64,000 nucleotides of DNA, from positions 248,001 to 312,000 of the forward strand of contig NZ_CP021032.1 of assembly GCF_002117485.1 (NCBI RefSeq). Reading direction: 5' to 3'. Shown here one piece after another: positions 15,411 to 24,577 of this stretch (position 1 is its first letter; every line of letters begins with the position of its first letter). Below the pieces are notes generated by a model that saw only the letters and a list, made by a program, of their open reading frames with translations, ran no database searches and was not told where the DNA came from. This DNA is from Rhizobium sp. NXC14. Lineage in GTDB: Bacteria > Pseudomonadota > Alphaproteobacteria > Rhizobiales > Rhizobiaceae. The translations under genes were made by a program, and so were the position numbers.

Positions 15411-16421
15411 ATGAAAACAGCATTTGCTTTCGCGGCGGTTGCCGCATTCGTGGCGGTCTCCGCCCCGGCCAAGGCCGACAACCTGGTCTTCTCGAGCTGG
15501 GGAGGAACGACGCAGGACGCACAGAAGGCCGCATGGGCAAGCCCCTTCACCGAAAAGACCGGCGTCACCGTCGTGCAGGACGGGCCGACGGATTACGGTA
15601 AGCTCAAGGCGATGGTCGAGGCCGGCCAGGTCGCCTGGGATGTCGTCGACGTCGAAGGTGACTACGCAGCCCAGGCGGGCAGGAACGGCCAGCTCGAGAA
15701 GCTAGACTTCTCCGTCATCGACAAGTCCAAGCTCGATCCGCGTTTCGTCACCGACTATTCGGTCGGCAGCTTCTATTATTCCTTCGTCATCGGCTGCAAC
15801 GCCGATGCCGTCAAAGCCTGCCCGAAGACATGGGCTGACCTGTTCGACACGGCGAAGTTTCCGGGAAAACGCACATTCTACAAGTGGTCGGCTCCCGGCG
15901 TGATCGAAGCGGCGCTGCTTGCCGACGGCGTGCCTGCCGACAAGCTCTATCCGCTCGATCTCGACCGTGCCTTCAAGAAGCTCGATACGATCAAGTCAGA
16001 TATCATCTGGTGGTCGGGCGGTGCGCAGTCGCAGCAGCTGCTGGCCTCCGCCGAAGCGCCCTTCGGCAGCGTCTGGAACGGCCGCATGACCGCCCTTGCG
16101 GCAACCGGCATCAAGGTGGAGACCTCCTGGGAGCAGAACATCACCGCTGCTGATGCGCTCGTCGTGCCGAAGGGTGCGCCGAATGCCGAGGCTGCGATGA
16201 AGTTCATTGCGCTGGCGACCTCCGCCGAACCGCAGGCCGCCCTTGCCAAGGCCACCGGATATGCGCCGATCAATGTCGAGTCGGCCAAGCTGATGGATCC
16301 GGAGACAGCCAAGACCCTGCCGGACCAGCAGACGGCAAGCCAGGTCAATGCCGATATGAACTACTGGGCCAACAATCGCGATGCCATCGGCGAGAAGTGG
16401 TACGCTTGGCAGGCAAAATAG
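15411..16421 (+). CDS. Polyamine-type ABC transporter substrate-binding protein
   Basis: 336 residues. A signal peptide (residues 1-22, cut after AKA) precedes NLVFSSWGGTTQDAQKAAWA, the PotD/PotF-like pattern, and DYGKLKAMVEAGQVAWDVVD. It captures the cluster's substrate in the periplasm. The family covers polyamines but also many other organic cations and amino-acid derivatives, so the ligand is unproven. A degenerate GntR half-site (GGCATACC, 15372-15379) lies just upstream. A perfect hairpin follows the stop. Confidence 0.88.
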   Translation: MKTAFAFAAVAAFVAVSAPAKADNLVFSSWGGTTQDAQKAAWASPFTEKTGVTVVQDGPTDYGKLKAMVEAGQVAWDVVDVEGDYAAQAGRNGQLEKLDFSVIDKSKLDPRFVTDYSVGSFYYSFVIGCNADAVKACPKTWADLFDTAKFPGKRTFYKWSAPGVIEAALLADGVPADKLYPLDLDRAFKKLDTIKSDIIWWSGGAQSQQLLASAEAPFGSVWNGRMTALAATGIKVETSWEQNITAADALVVPKGAPNAEAAMKFIALATSAEPQAALAKATGYAPINVESAKLMDPETAKTLPDQQTASQVNADMNYWANNRDAIGEKWYAWQAK

Positions 16422-16441
16422 GCTGAGACTTCAGATGGACG

Positions 16442-16466
16442 GGTACGGCGAAATGTTCGCCGTACC
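16442..16466. repeat. Intercistronic stem-loop after the binding-protein gene
   Basis: GGTACGGCGAA and TTCGCCGTACC form a perfect 11-bp stem with an ATG loop, 20 bases after the binding-protein stop and 58 before the permease start. It probably stabilises the upstream message or attenuates readthrough. Confidence 0.65.
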
Positions 16467-16524
16467 TCCCGCAGCGACGCCTGTCGGATGGCGCCTGCGG
16501 AATTGACGGGTGGGAAGGACTGTC

Positions 16525-17397
16525 ATGACGACGTATAGCGATGCCTCCGGCGCGATCATGCCTCTGCCAAAGGCGCGCAGGGCAACAGGTTTTGGCGGGG
16601 TCGTTCCGGCTCTGGCCTTCGTAGGAATCTTTTTCGTCGTTCCGGTGGTGGTCCTGCTGCTGCGAAGCGTATTGGAACCGGTCCCGGGTCTTGGCAATTA
16701 TGCGCAACTGATCGGGTCGGCGACCTATCTCAAGATTTTCGCCAATACCTTCATCGTCTCCGGTTTTGTCACGGTGATTTCGCTTTTGATCGGTTTTCCC
16801 GTGGCCTGGGCGCTGGCGATCATGCCCGGCCGGCTGACGTCGGTGATCTTTGCGATCCTGCTCCTGTCGATGTGGACTAATCTGCTGGCCCGCACTTATG
16901 CCTGGATGGTGCTGTTGCAGCGGACGGGGCTGATCAACAAGATGCTGATGGGAATTGGCCTGATCGACCAGCCGCTGGCGCTGGTCAACAATCTCACAGG
17001 CGTGACGATCGGCATGACATATATCATGCTGCCTTTCATCATCCTGCCGCTCTACGGCGTGGTCAAGAAAATCGACCCCTCGACCTTGCAGGCCGCAGCC
17101 CTTTGCGGCGCCAACCGCTGGCAGTGCCTGACCCGCGTTCTGCTGCCCTTGGCGATGCCCGGCATGGCGGCCGGCGCCCTCATGGTCTTTGTCATGTCGC
17201 TCGGTTATTTCGTGACGCCGTCGCTTCTCGGCGGTACCGCCAACATGATGCTCGCGGAGCTGATCGCGCAGTTCGTGCAGTCGCTGGTCAACTGGGGAAT
17301 GGGCGGTGCGGCGGCGCTGGTGCTCCTGGTGGTGACCTTGTCGCTCTATGCCGTGCAACTGCGGTTCTTCGGCAGCCAGAACCCGGGAGGACGCTGA
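16525..17397 (+). CDS. ABC transporter permease (PotB type)
   Basis: 290 residues with six predicted membrane helices. A leader of about 25 polar residues precedes the first helix (VPALAFVGIFFVVPVVVLLL), and the coupling loop is AAALCGANRWQCLTRVLLPL. I used the ATG at 16525 with GGAAGG upstream; a GTG at 16510 is possible. It pairs with the next permease to form the membrane channel of the polyamine-type importer. Confidence 0.88.
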   Translation: MTTYSDASGAIMPLPKARRATGFGGVVPALAFVGIFFVVPVVVLLLRSVLEPVPGLGNYAQLIGSATYLKIFANTFIVSGFVTVISLLIGFPVAWALAIMPGRLTSVIFAILLLSMWTNLLARTYAWMVLLQRTGLINKMLMGIGLIDQPLALVNNLTGVTIGMTYIMLPFIILPLYGVVKKIDPSTLQAAALCGANRWQCLTRVLLPLAMPGMAAGALMVFVMSLGYFVTPSLLGGTANMMLAELIAQFVQSLVNWGMGGAAALVLLVVTLSLYAVQLRFFGSQNPGGR

Positions 17398-17398
17398 G

Positions 17399-18199
17399 AT
17401 GCTGCTCAATTTCGACCGTCTCGGCTGGTGGAAATATCTCCTCCTGGCGATCACGCTTCTGACCGCCGCCTTCCTGCTGCTGCCGATCGTCTTCATCGCG
17501 GCGCTGTCCTTCGGCTCGTCGCAATGGTTGATCTTCCCGCCGCCGGGCTGGACATTTCAGTGGTATAGCGAGCTCTTCGCCGACCCGCGATGGCTGGAAT
17601 CAGCTTTGACGAGCTTCAAGATCGCGGTCATTGTGACGATCCTGTCGGTGCTGCTCGGGCTGGTGACGTCCTTCGGGCTGGTGCGCGGTTCGTTCCTGTT
17701 CCGCGATGCGCTGAAGGCGCTGTTCCTCACACCGATGATCCTGCCGGTCGTGGTTCTCGCGGTCGCGCTGTACGCCTTCTTCTTGAGGATCGGTCTTGGT
17801 GGCACGCTGACGGGCTTTGTCATTGCGCACCTGGTGCTGGCGCTGCCCTTCTCGATCCTGTCCATATCGAGTGCGCTCGAAGGTTTCGACAAGTCGATCG
17901 AGGATGCGGCGGTGCTCTGCGGCGCCTCGCCCTTGGAAGCGAAGATCAGGGTCACGCTTCCCGCAATCAGCCACGGGTTGTTTTCGGCGGCCGTCTTCTC
18001 CTTCCTGACATCCTGGGACGAGGTGGTAGTGGCGATCTTCATGTCCAGCCCGACCCTGCAGACGCTGCCCGTGAAGGTATGGGCGACGCTGCGGCAGGAT
18101 CTGACGCCTGTCGTCGCAGCCGCGTCCACCCTTCTCATCCTTTTGACGATCATCTTGATGGCGCTGGTCGCCGTCGTGCGTAAGGTACTGAAACAATGA
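17399..18199 (+). CDS. ABC transporter permease (PotC type)
   Basis: 266 residues, six membrane helices, coupling loop EDAAVLCGASPLEAKIRVTL. It begins one base after the first permease's stop, and its stop overlaps the ATP-binding gene. The aromatic segment FPPPGWTFQWYSELFADPRW after helix 1 is typical of PotC-like permeases. Confidence 0.88.
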   Translation: MLLNFDRLGWWKYLLLAITLLTAAFLLLPIVFIAALSFGSSQWLIFPPPGWTFQWYSELFADPRWLESALTSFKIAVIVTILSVLLGLVTSFGLVRGSFLFRDALKALFLTPMILPVVVLAVALYAFFLRIGLGGTLTGFVIAHLVLALPFSILSISSALEGFDKSIEDAAVLCGASPLEAKIRVTLPAISHGLFSAAVFSFLTSWDEVVVAIFMSSPTLQTLPVKVWATLRQDLTPVVAAASTLLILLTIILMALVAVVRKVLKQ

Positions 18200-19275
18200 A
18201 CGAACCATTCCTTCAGATCCGCGGCATACGCAAGGAGTACGGCCCCGTTGTCGCCGTGCACGACGTCAATCTCGATGTCCGGCGCGGTGAGTTCCTGACC
18301 TTTCTCGGACCGTCCGGATCCGGCAAGAGCACGACGCTCTACATCCTAGCCGGCTTTGAAAATCCCACGAAAGGCGACATTACCCTCGAGGGCAAGACCC
18401 TGCTCGCCACGCCGTCGCACAAGCGCAACATCGGCATGGTGTTCCAGCGCTACACGCTGTTTCCGCATCTGACCGTCGGCGAAAACATCGCCTTTCCGTT
18501 AAAGGTCAGGCGCAAGTCGAAGACTGAGATCGACAGCAAGGTGAAGGAGATGCTGCGCCTCGTCCGCCTCGAAGGCTTCGAGGATCGCAAGCCGGCGCAA
18601 ATGTCCGGCGGCCAGCAGCAGCGCGTCGCGCTTGCCAGAGCGCTTGCCTATGATCCGCCGGTGCTGTTGATGGACGAGCCGCTGTCGGCGCTCGACAAGA
18701 AGCTGCGCGAGGAAATCCAGCATGAGATCCGCCGCATCCACCAGCAGACGGAAGTGACGATCCTCTACGTCACGCACGACCAGGAGGAGGCGCTGCGGCT
18801 CTCCGACCGTATCGCTGTCTTCTCGAAGGGCGTCATCGACCAGATCGGGACGGGACCTGAACTCTACGCCAATCCTCGGACGCGCTTCGTCGCCGAATTC
18901 ATCGGCGACAGCGACTTCATTTCCTGCGACCTGGTGTCATCCTCCGATGGACAAGCCACCATTGCGCTCGGAGGCGGGACGATCTTCGATCAAATTCCGG
19001 TGCATGGAAAAGGGACCTCCGGCGCCCGGGCGGCGCTGATGCTGAGGCCGGAGCGCATCCGCCTGTCGCGCGCCAGAGCCGCCGGCGCGGGTCTTGCCGC
19101 GACTGTCAGCGACATTACCTTTCTCGGCAACAATATCCACGTCTCCACAGAGACGGTGACAGGCGAGGCGCTTTCGGTCCGTTTGCCGTTCGGACATGAG
19201 GCTATTGCCGGGCTCAATCGTGGAGATATAGTCCATCTCGATTTCGATCCCGGTGCCGCTCACGTATTCTGCTGA
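18196..19275 (+). CDS. ABC transporter ATP-binding protein (PotA type)
   Basis: 359 residues. Walker [11 protein letters not shown]-loop region GMVFQRYTLFPHLTVGENIA, signature [15 protein letters not shown], Walker B VLLMDEPLSALD and H-loop YVTHDQEEA. A C-terminal TOBE domain (about 275-355) completes the PotA architecture. It energises the two preceding permeases. The stop lies 10 bases before gabD, keeping transport and catabolism in one unit. Confidence 0.9.
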   Translation: MNEPFLQIRGIRKEYGPVVAVHDVNLDVRRGEFLTFLGPSGSGKSTTLYILAGFENPTKGDITLEGKTLLATPSHKRNIGMVFQRYTLFPHLTVGENIAFPLKVRRKSKTEIDSKVKEMLRLVRLEGFEDRKPAQMSGGQQQRVALARALAYDPPVLLMDEPLSALDKKLREEIQHEIRRIHQQTEVTILYVTHDQEEALRLSDRIAVFSKGVIDQIGTGPELYANPRTRFVAEFIGDSDFISCDLVSSSDGQATIALGGGTIFDQIPVHGKGTSGARAALMLRPERIRLSRARAAGAGLAATVSDITFLGNNIHVSTETVTGEALSVRLPFGHEAIAGLNRGDIVHLDFDPGAAHVFC

Positions 19276-19285
19276 AAGTTGTCCC

Positions 19286-20740
19286 ATGAAGCTCAATGAT
19301 CCCTCGCTGTTCCGTCAGGCTTGCCCCATCGCCGATCGCTGGATCGAAGTGGAAGGGCGCCGGGCGGCCATGGTCCACAATCCGGCGACAGGTGAGGTGC
19401 TGGGCGCGGTCCCCGACTTCGGTGCGGCGGAGACGGAAGAGGCCATCCAGGCTGCCGTGGTCGCCCAGAAGCTTTGGGCCAAGAAGACCGCAGGCGAACG
19501 CGCCGCCGTTCTCAAGGCATGGCACCGCCTGATGATCGAAAACCGCGACGATCTGGCGATGATCCTGACGCTGGAGCAGGGAAAGCCGCTCGCTGAAGCC
19601 AAGGGAGAGATCACCTATGGTGCGAGCTTCATCGAATGGTTTGCCGAAGAGGCAAGACGCATCAATGGCGAGACCATACCCGGACATCAGCCGGACAAGC
19701 GGATCCTCGTTCTGCGCCAGCCGGCCGGCGTCGTGGCGGCGATCACGCCCTGGAATTTCCCGAACGCGATGATCACCCGCAAGATCGGCCCCGCGCTTGC
19801 CGCCGGCTGCGCCGTCGTTCTCAAACCGGCGCTGCAGACGCCGTTCTCCGCAATTGCGATCGCCGTTCTCGCGGAGCGCGCCGGCCTGCCGGCGGGGCTG
19901 CTCAACATCGTCACGGGAGATGCGGCCGCAATCGGCGGGGCGCTGACTGCGAGCCGCGACGTTCGGGTCCTGACATTCACGGGCTCCACGCGGACGGGCG
20001 AGCTGCTTTACCGGCAATGCGCGCCGACGATCAAGAAGCTTGGTCTCGAGCTCGGCGGCAATGCGCCCTTCATCGTGTTCGACGACGCCGATCTCGACGC
20101 CGCGGTCGAAGGAGCGATCATCGCCAAGTTCCGCAACAACGGCCAGACCTGCGTCTGCGCCAACCGGCTTTACGTACAGGACAGCGTCTACGAGGCGTTT
20201 GCCGCCAAGCTCGCCGCGGCCGTTTCGGCATTGAAGGTCGGCAACGGGCTGGAACGCGACGTCGTGCTTGGCCCGCTCATCGACGACAACGCCGTCGCCA
20301 AGGTCGAAAGCCATATTCAGGATGCCGTTGCAAAGGGTGCCGGGATCGTTTCGGGAGGCAAGCGCCACGCGCTTGGCGGTCATTTCTTCGAACCGACGAT
20401 CCTGCGCGATGTCGATGCCGGCATGCAGGTCGCGCGCGAGGAAACCTTCGGGCCACTTGCCCCACTTTTCCGTTTCCGCGACGAGCAGGACGTCATCGAG
20501 CAAGCGAACGATACAGAGTTCGGCCTGGCTTCTTATCTTTACGCGCGCGACCTGTCGCGGGTGTTTCGCGTCGCCGAAGCGCTGGAATATGGGATGGTTG
20601 GCGTCAATACCGGTCTCGTCTCGACGGCGGAAGCGCCGTTCGGCGGCGTCAAGATGTCGGGTCTCGGCCGCGAAGGGTCAAGCCACGGATTGGACGAATA
20701 TACCGAACTCAAATATGTATGCCTCGGCGGCATCGCCTGA
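19286..20740 (+). CDS. gabD: NAD(P)-dependent succinate-semialdehyde dehydrogenase
   Basis: 484 residues. TPWNFPNAMITRKIGPALAA, TFTGSTRTGELLYRQCAPTI, LELGGNAPFIVFDDADLDAA and NNGQTCVCANR are the GabD pattern, and all catalytic residues are present. It converts succinate semialdehyde to succinate. Its place at the end of the cluster suggests that the imported compound is degraded to a C4 semialdehyde, as for GABA-like or pyrrolidine-like compounds, but a related aldehyde is equally possible. I used the ATG at 19286 rather than an upstream in-frame GTG-type start inside the ATPase gene. Confidence 0.88.
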   Translation: MKLNDPSLFRQACPIADRWIEVEGRRAAMVHNPATGEVLGAVPDFGAAETEEAIQAAVVAQKLWAKKTAGERAAVLKAWHRLMIENRDDLAMILTLEQGKPLAEAKGEITYGASFIEWFAEEARRINGETIPGHQPDKRILVLRQPAGVVAAITPWNFPNAMITRKIGPALAAGCAVVLKPALQTPFSAIAIAVLAERAGLPAGLLNIVTGDAAAIGGALTASRDVRVLTFTGSTRTGELLYRQCAPTIKKLGLELGGNAPFIVFDDADLDAAVEGAIIAKFRNNGQTCVCANRLYVQDSVYEAFAAKLAAAVSALKVGNGLERDVVLGPLIDDNAVAKVESHIQDAVAKGAGIVSGGKRHALGGHFFEPTILRDVDAGMQVAREETFGPLAPLFRFRDEQDVIEQANDTEFGLASYLYARDLSRVFRVAEALEYGMVGVNTGLVSTAEAPFGGVKMSGLGREGSSHGLDEYTELKYVCLGGIA

Positions 20741-21174
20741 GCTGGTCGATGCTTGCGCTTCCCGTGGAAATCCTGACGAAGCTTTGCGCCGCCAGGGACC
20801 TACTTCGTAAATCGCTGCCGTAACATAATCGGACATGGCGCCGTAGCGCAGAGACTCCGAGCTGTGCCAGGCTGTGCGTCGCGTTGACGAACGCAGTAAT
20901 CTCGCGGGGGAGAGCAGAGGAATGGCCAGCGTTGGATTGTTCAGGAGGCGCAGTCCCTGTTCCTCTACCGGCAGGTGGTCCGCCAGCAGGGCGGCCGTTC
21001 CAAGTACCCCTGCGGCAAGATCGGAAAATGACGACCAATCGGCTGTGGCGACTGTCCAGCCTACCTCTCACGCCGCTGCGTCCCGACCGGTTCTGAGGAC
21101 CGGTAGGCCTAATCGTGATGAATATGACAATACATGCTACGCTGCCCACGAGAAGATGAACGAAGGGTATGCCC
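20741..21174. other. Decayed, non-coding region upstream of parD
   Basis: About 430 bases with no intact gene. On the minus strand, 20800-21040 reads like protein debris in shifting frames (for example SFSDLAAGVLGTAALLADHL, and after a frame change SESLRYGAMSDYVTAAIYEV), suggesting a dead gene I cannot name. Two ACCGGT palindromes lie near 21090-21105. Confidence 0.35.
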
Positions 21175-21425
21175 ATGGCATCCGGTAGTATTCATGTGAA
21201 GGTCAGCGGGAAATTGCAGGATCATAACCAGCAGCAGGTTGGCCACGACGGCCTCCATGAAACGCCGACGAGCATATTCGTGCCCTCGTTCGCCGCGACC
21301 TGCAGACGCGTGATAAGGCCTGGGATTTGCTGCAAGTGGAACTCGCGCCGGCCATGCGGGCCGAAGACAGCGAATTCGTCGCGGTTTCGGCCAAAGACGT
21401 CATCCGCCGCAACAAGCGCCGATAG
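21175..21425 (+). pseudogene. parD: Frameshifted ParD-type antitoxin gene
   Basis: The first 29 codons read MASGSIHVKVSGKLQDHNQQ then QVGHDGLHE. The protein then continues only in another frame (NADEHIRALVRRDLQTRDKA, and later FVAVSAKDVIRRNKRR, stop at 21423-21425). One extra A in the AAA run at 21260-21262 would join the halves into a complete antitoxin of about 84 residues with a ribbon-helix-helix-like N terminus. A single-base deletion in a homopolymer can be a sequencing error, but the toxin gene next door is also broken in several places, so genuine decay is more likely. Confidence 0.75.
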
Positions 21426-21429
21426 CCTG

Positions 21430-21769
21430 ATGGTGACAATTTGATTTTATCCGCGCTGAGGAGCGCAGGACAAGATTTGGCGTGACACGGTTGAGGCGTG
21501 GGGAGAGAAGCAGGCGGACGCCTATATTCTCGGGCTGCACGCCTATTTGCAGCGTTTGTGCGAGGATCGGTCGATCTGGCGACAACTTCCGCAACGTCTG
21601 GCAGTTCCGGCAGACATCAAGCGTTCAGCCTATTTCGGCCGCTATGAGCATCACTGTGTTCTTTCGCGAGCTTAAGAAAGGCGATCTCGGTGTCATGAGC
21701 ATTCTTCACGAAGGGATGAATCAGCCGGTCCGGCTCAAAGAGGATCTGGCGGCTCTCTTAAACAAATAA
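21430..21769 (+). pseudogene. parE: Degenerate ParE-type toxin gene
   Basis: Starts 4 bases after the parD stop. In-frame stops occur at 21442-21444 and 21457-21459. The body reads DKIWRDTVEAWGEKQADAYI, QRLCEDRSIWRQLPQRLAVP and IKRSAYFGRYEHHCV, and after a further frame change near 21655 continues FFRELKKGDLGVMSILHEGM to a stop at 21767-21769. These are the ParE/RelE-fold features (terminal YFGRY and ILHEGM segments). With at least three lesions it cannot make an intact toxin. Confidence 0.78.
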
Positions 21770-21830
21770 CCGTGAGGGGCGGGATCTTCGGTCGGTAGGA
21801 TTGCTCCTCGATGTGGGCTTTAACCCGGTC

Positions 21831-22808
21831 TCAGAACCGGTGCTCCGCTCCCTCCATCGGATTTGCCCAGACCGTCATACCTGATGCAAACGGCGTCTCG
21901 CCTTCGGCACGCACGATCATTTCGCCTAGTTCGGGGACATCGAGATAGAGGATCGCGTCGGCGCCGAGCCGTTCCACATGTCGGATTCTGCCTTGCCACT
22001 GGCCGGTGCCTTCCGAAAGCCTGATATGTTCCGGGCGGATGCCGTAGGTCGTGCAGTTCATTCGCCGTGCCGTCTCGCCGCCATAGAGGTTCATTTTCGG
22101 GCTGCCGATGAAGCCGGCAACGAAGGGTGTGGCGGGATTGCGGTAGAGCTCCATCGGGCTGCCGATCTGCTCGACGGCGCCACCGTTTAAAACGACGATC
22201 TTGTCGGCCATCGTCATCGCCTCCACCTGGTCGTGGGTGACATAGATCATCGTCGATTTTAAACGGGCGTGGAGTTCCGAGATCTCCAGGCGCATCTGTG
22301 CCCGCAGCGAGGCATCGAGATTGGAGAGCGGCTCGTCGAACAGGAAAACCTTGGGATCGCGCACGATCGCCCGACCGATGGCGACGCGCTGCCTCTGGCC
22401 GCCGGAAAGCGCTTTCGGCTTTCTCTGCAGCAGATGAGTGAGCTGCAGCGTTTCGGCTGCTGCCGCGACCTTCTCGGCGATCTCAGCCTTCGGGCGGCGG
22501 GCGAGCGAAAGTCCGAAGCCGATATTCTCGGCAACCGTCATATGCGGGTAGAGCGCATAGCTCTGGAACACCATGGCGATGCCTCGCTCGGAAGGTTCCG
22601 CATAGGTCACGTCCTTGCCGCTGATGGTCAGCCTACCCGAGGTCGTCTCTTCCAGGCCGGCGATGATGCGCAGCAGCGTCGACTTCCCGCATCCCGACGG
22701 GCCGACGAAGACGACGAATTCGCCAGAGGCAACCTCCAGATCGATCCCCTTGATGACTTCAAGTGCGCCGAAGCTCTTGCGAACCTGTTTGAGACTGAGT
22801 TCAGCCAT
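21831..22808 (-). CDS. Sugar ABC transporter ATP-binding protein (UgpC/MsmK type)
   Basis: 325 residues. Walker [11 protein letters not shown]-loop [20 protein letters not shown], signature [14 protein letters not shown], Walker [14 protein letters not shown] and H-loop YVTHDQVEA are intact. The C-terminal regulatory domain (about 235-320) is slightly shorter than in typical UgpC proteins of about 360 residues. It is the last gene of the rhamnoside operon. Confidence 0.9.
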   Translation of the reverse strand: MAELSLKQVRKSFGALEVIKGIDLEVASGEFVVFVGPSGCGKSTLLRIIAGLEETTSGRLTISGKDVTYAEPSERGIAMVFQSYALYPHMTVAENIGFGLSLARRPKAEIAEKVAAAAETLQLTHLLQRKPKALSGGQRQRVAIGRAIVRDPKVFLFDEPLSNLDASLRAQMRLEISELHARLKSTMIYVTHDQVEAMTMADKIVVLNGGAVEQIGSPMELYRNPATPFVAGFIGSPKMNLYGGETARRMNCTTYGIRPEHIRLSEGTGQWQGRIRHVERLGADAILYLDVPELGEMIVRAEGETPFASGMTVWANPMEGAEHRF

Positions 22809-22812
22809 TCTG

Positions 22813-23640
22813 CTACCCTTTGACTCCGCCCGCCGTCATGCCCGCGACGATCTGGCGGTTGAAGAAGATGAATACGATCAGCGGCGGGATCGTTACGAGG
22901 AGGATGTTCATGAAGAGCAGATTGTACTGGCTCGAATACATGCTCTGGAAATTATAGAGCGTCAGCTGCACCGTCACATTCTCCTTGCCCGGCAGGTAAT
23001 AGAGCGGATTGGTGAAATCGTTGAAGATCGCGATCGACTGGACGACGATATTGGTCACGGTCACCGGCTTCAGCAGCGGCAGGACCACGCGGAAGAAGAT
23101 CTGCCGGGGCTTGGCGCCGTCGATCAGCGCCGCCTCGTCGAGATCGCGCGGGATGGTCGAAATGAACGACCGATAGAGCAGGACCGAAAAGGAGAGATTA
23201 TAGGCAACCTGGATCAGGATCATTCCGGTCATGGTCTTGAAGAGGCCGATGTCCTGCAAAAGGCCGATGGTGGGAACAACGGCCGGCGGCATCATCAGGC
23301 CCATGAACAGCGCAGCGAAGGCCACGCGGTTCCATGCGGTCTTGCGGCGCTGCATCACATATCCGACCATCGCCGACAGCAGGATCAGGATAGTGACGGA
23401 AACGACCGTGATCAGAGTCGAATTGAAATAGGCGAGCACGAGCTGATAGTCGCGCGCCTTGAAGACGGCGACGAGATTGTCCCAGAACAGCCAATGCTCA
23501 GGAAGTTCGAAATCGAGGCGGGAGGCCTCCGATTTGGATTTCACCGCCTGCAGAGCGACGAAAACGAAAGGCATGACGAAGATGACCGCCCCGATGGCAA
23601 GGGCAATTGCACCCGTCACATAGGGGCGGACGCTTCTCAT
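22813..23640 (-). CDS. Sugar ABC transporter permease (MalG type)
   Basis: 275 residues, six membrane helices, coupling loop [20 protein letters not shown] typical of CUT1 MalG-like permeases. I used the ATG at 23640, which overlaps the MalF-type gene stop by 4 bases, over an upstream GTG-type start. Partner of the next permease for uptake of a sugar or glycoside. Confidence 0.9.
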   Translation of the reverse strand: MRSVRPYVTGAIALAIGAVIFVMPFVFVALQAVKSKSEASRLDFELPEHWLFWDNLVAVFKARDYQLVLAYFNSTLITVVSVTILILLSAMVGYVMQRRKTAWNRVAFAALFMGLMMPPAVVPTIGLLQDIGLFKTMTGMILIQVAYNLSFSVLLYRSFISTIPRDLDEAALIDGAKPRQIFFRVVLPLLKPVTVTNIVVQSIAIFNDFTNPLYYLPGKENVTVQLTLYNFQSMYSSQYNLLFMNILLVTIPPLIVFIFFNRQIVAGMTAGGVKG

Positions 23641-24515
23641 TCCTCGACCTCGCGCCGGTTGAACCACAGGGTGAAGGGCAGGATGATCACGGCGATCAGC
23701 GCGAACAGGATGACGTTTCCGGCCGTCGACAGACCATAGAAGCCAGCCTGGTACTGCTTGTAGATGACCGAGGCGATCACATCGGAGGAGAAGCCGGGGC
23801 CGCCGCGAGTCATGGCCCAGATCAGGTCGAAGGATCGCAAGCCGCCGATCAGCGACAATGTCACGACGATGACGGTGGCAGGGCGCACGAGCGGCAGGGT
23901 GATCCGAACGAATTGCTGGAGCCGTGTGGCGCCGTCGATCCTGGCGGCCTCATAATAGTCGGGACTGATCGCAGCAAGGCCGGCGATGAAGATCAGGGTG
24001 GCAAGGCCGACCCCCTTCCAAACATCGACCAGGGCCACCGAAAAAAGCGCGAGCGTCGGATTGGTCAGCCATCCCGGCCCCGGCATTCCAAGCGTCTCGA
24101 GCGTAACATTGATGATGCCCTTGGTCGGATGCATCATGACCGTGAAGGTGATGCCGATGCCGATCGTCGAAACCAGCACGGGAAAGAAGACCAGCGTGCG
24201 CAGAAAACCGCGGGCGAAGATATTGCTGGTGAGCAGCACGGCCAGCAGCAGTCCGCAGACCGTTTTCAGGCCGGATGTCGTCAGCGCGTAGATCAGCGTG
24301 TTGATCAGCCCCTTGACCAGGAACGGTTCGGAAAAGAACTGCTGGAAATTTTCAAGCCCGATAAATTGGGCTGTCGAGAGATCCCAGTGCGTCAGGCTGT
24401 ACCAGAGAGACGATATGGTCGGAAAAAGGAACAGCACGCCGTAAATGATGGCGGCGGGGATAAAAAACCATAGGGGGTAGGGCGAATTGCGCGAGCGCGG
24501 GCGTATCTCGGTCAT
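23637..24515 (-). CDS. Sugar ABC transporter permease (MalF type)
   Basis: 292 residues, six membrane helices (first: WFFIPAAIIYGVLFLFPTIS), coupling loop YEAARIDGATRLQQFVRITL. A good AGAGG ribosome site precedes the start. It forms the channel with the MalG-type partner. Confidence 0.9.
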   Translation of the reverse strand: MTEIRPRSRNSPYPLWFFIPAAIIYGVLFLFPTISSLWYSLTHWDLSTAQFIGLENFQQFFSEPFLVKGLINTLIYALTTSGLKTVCGLLLAVLLTSNIFARGFLRTLVFFPVLVSTIGIGITFTVMMHPTKGIINVTLETLGMPGPGWLTNPTLALFSVALVDVWKGVGLATLIFIAGLAAISPDYYEAARIDGATRLQQFVRITLPLVRPATVIVVTLSLIGGLRSFDLIWAMTRGGPGFSSDVIASVIYKQYQAGFYGLSTAGNVILFALIAVIILPFTLWFNRREVEE

Positions 24516-24577
24516 GACTACCTCTTCGATCGGGAAACCTCGCCCTTCAGGAGCGAGGTTGATGACCCGAGCGTCCG

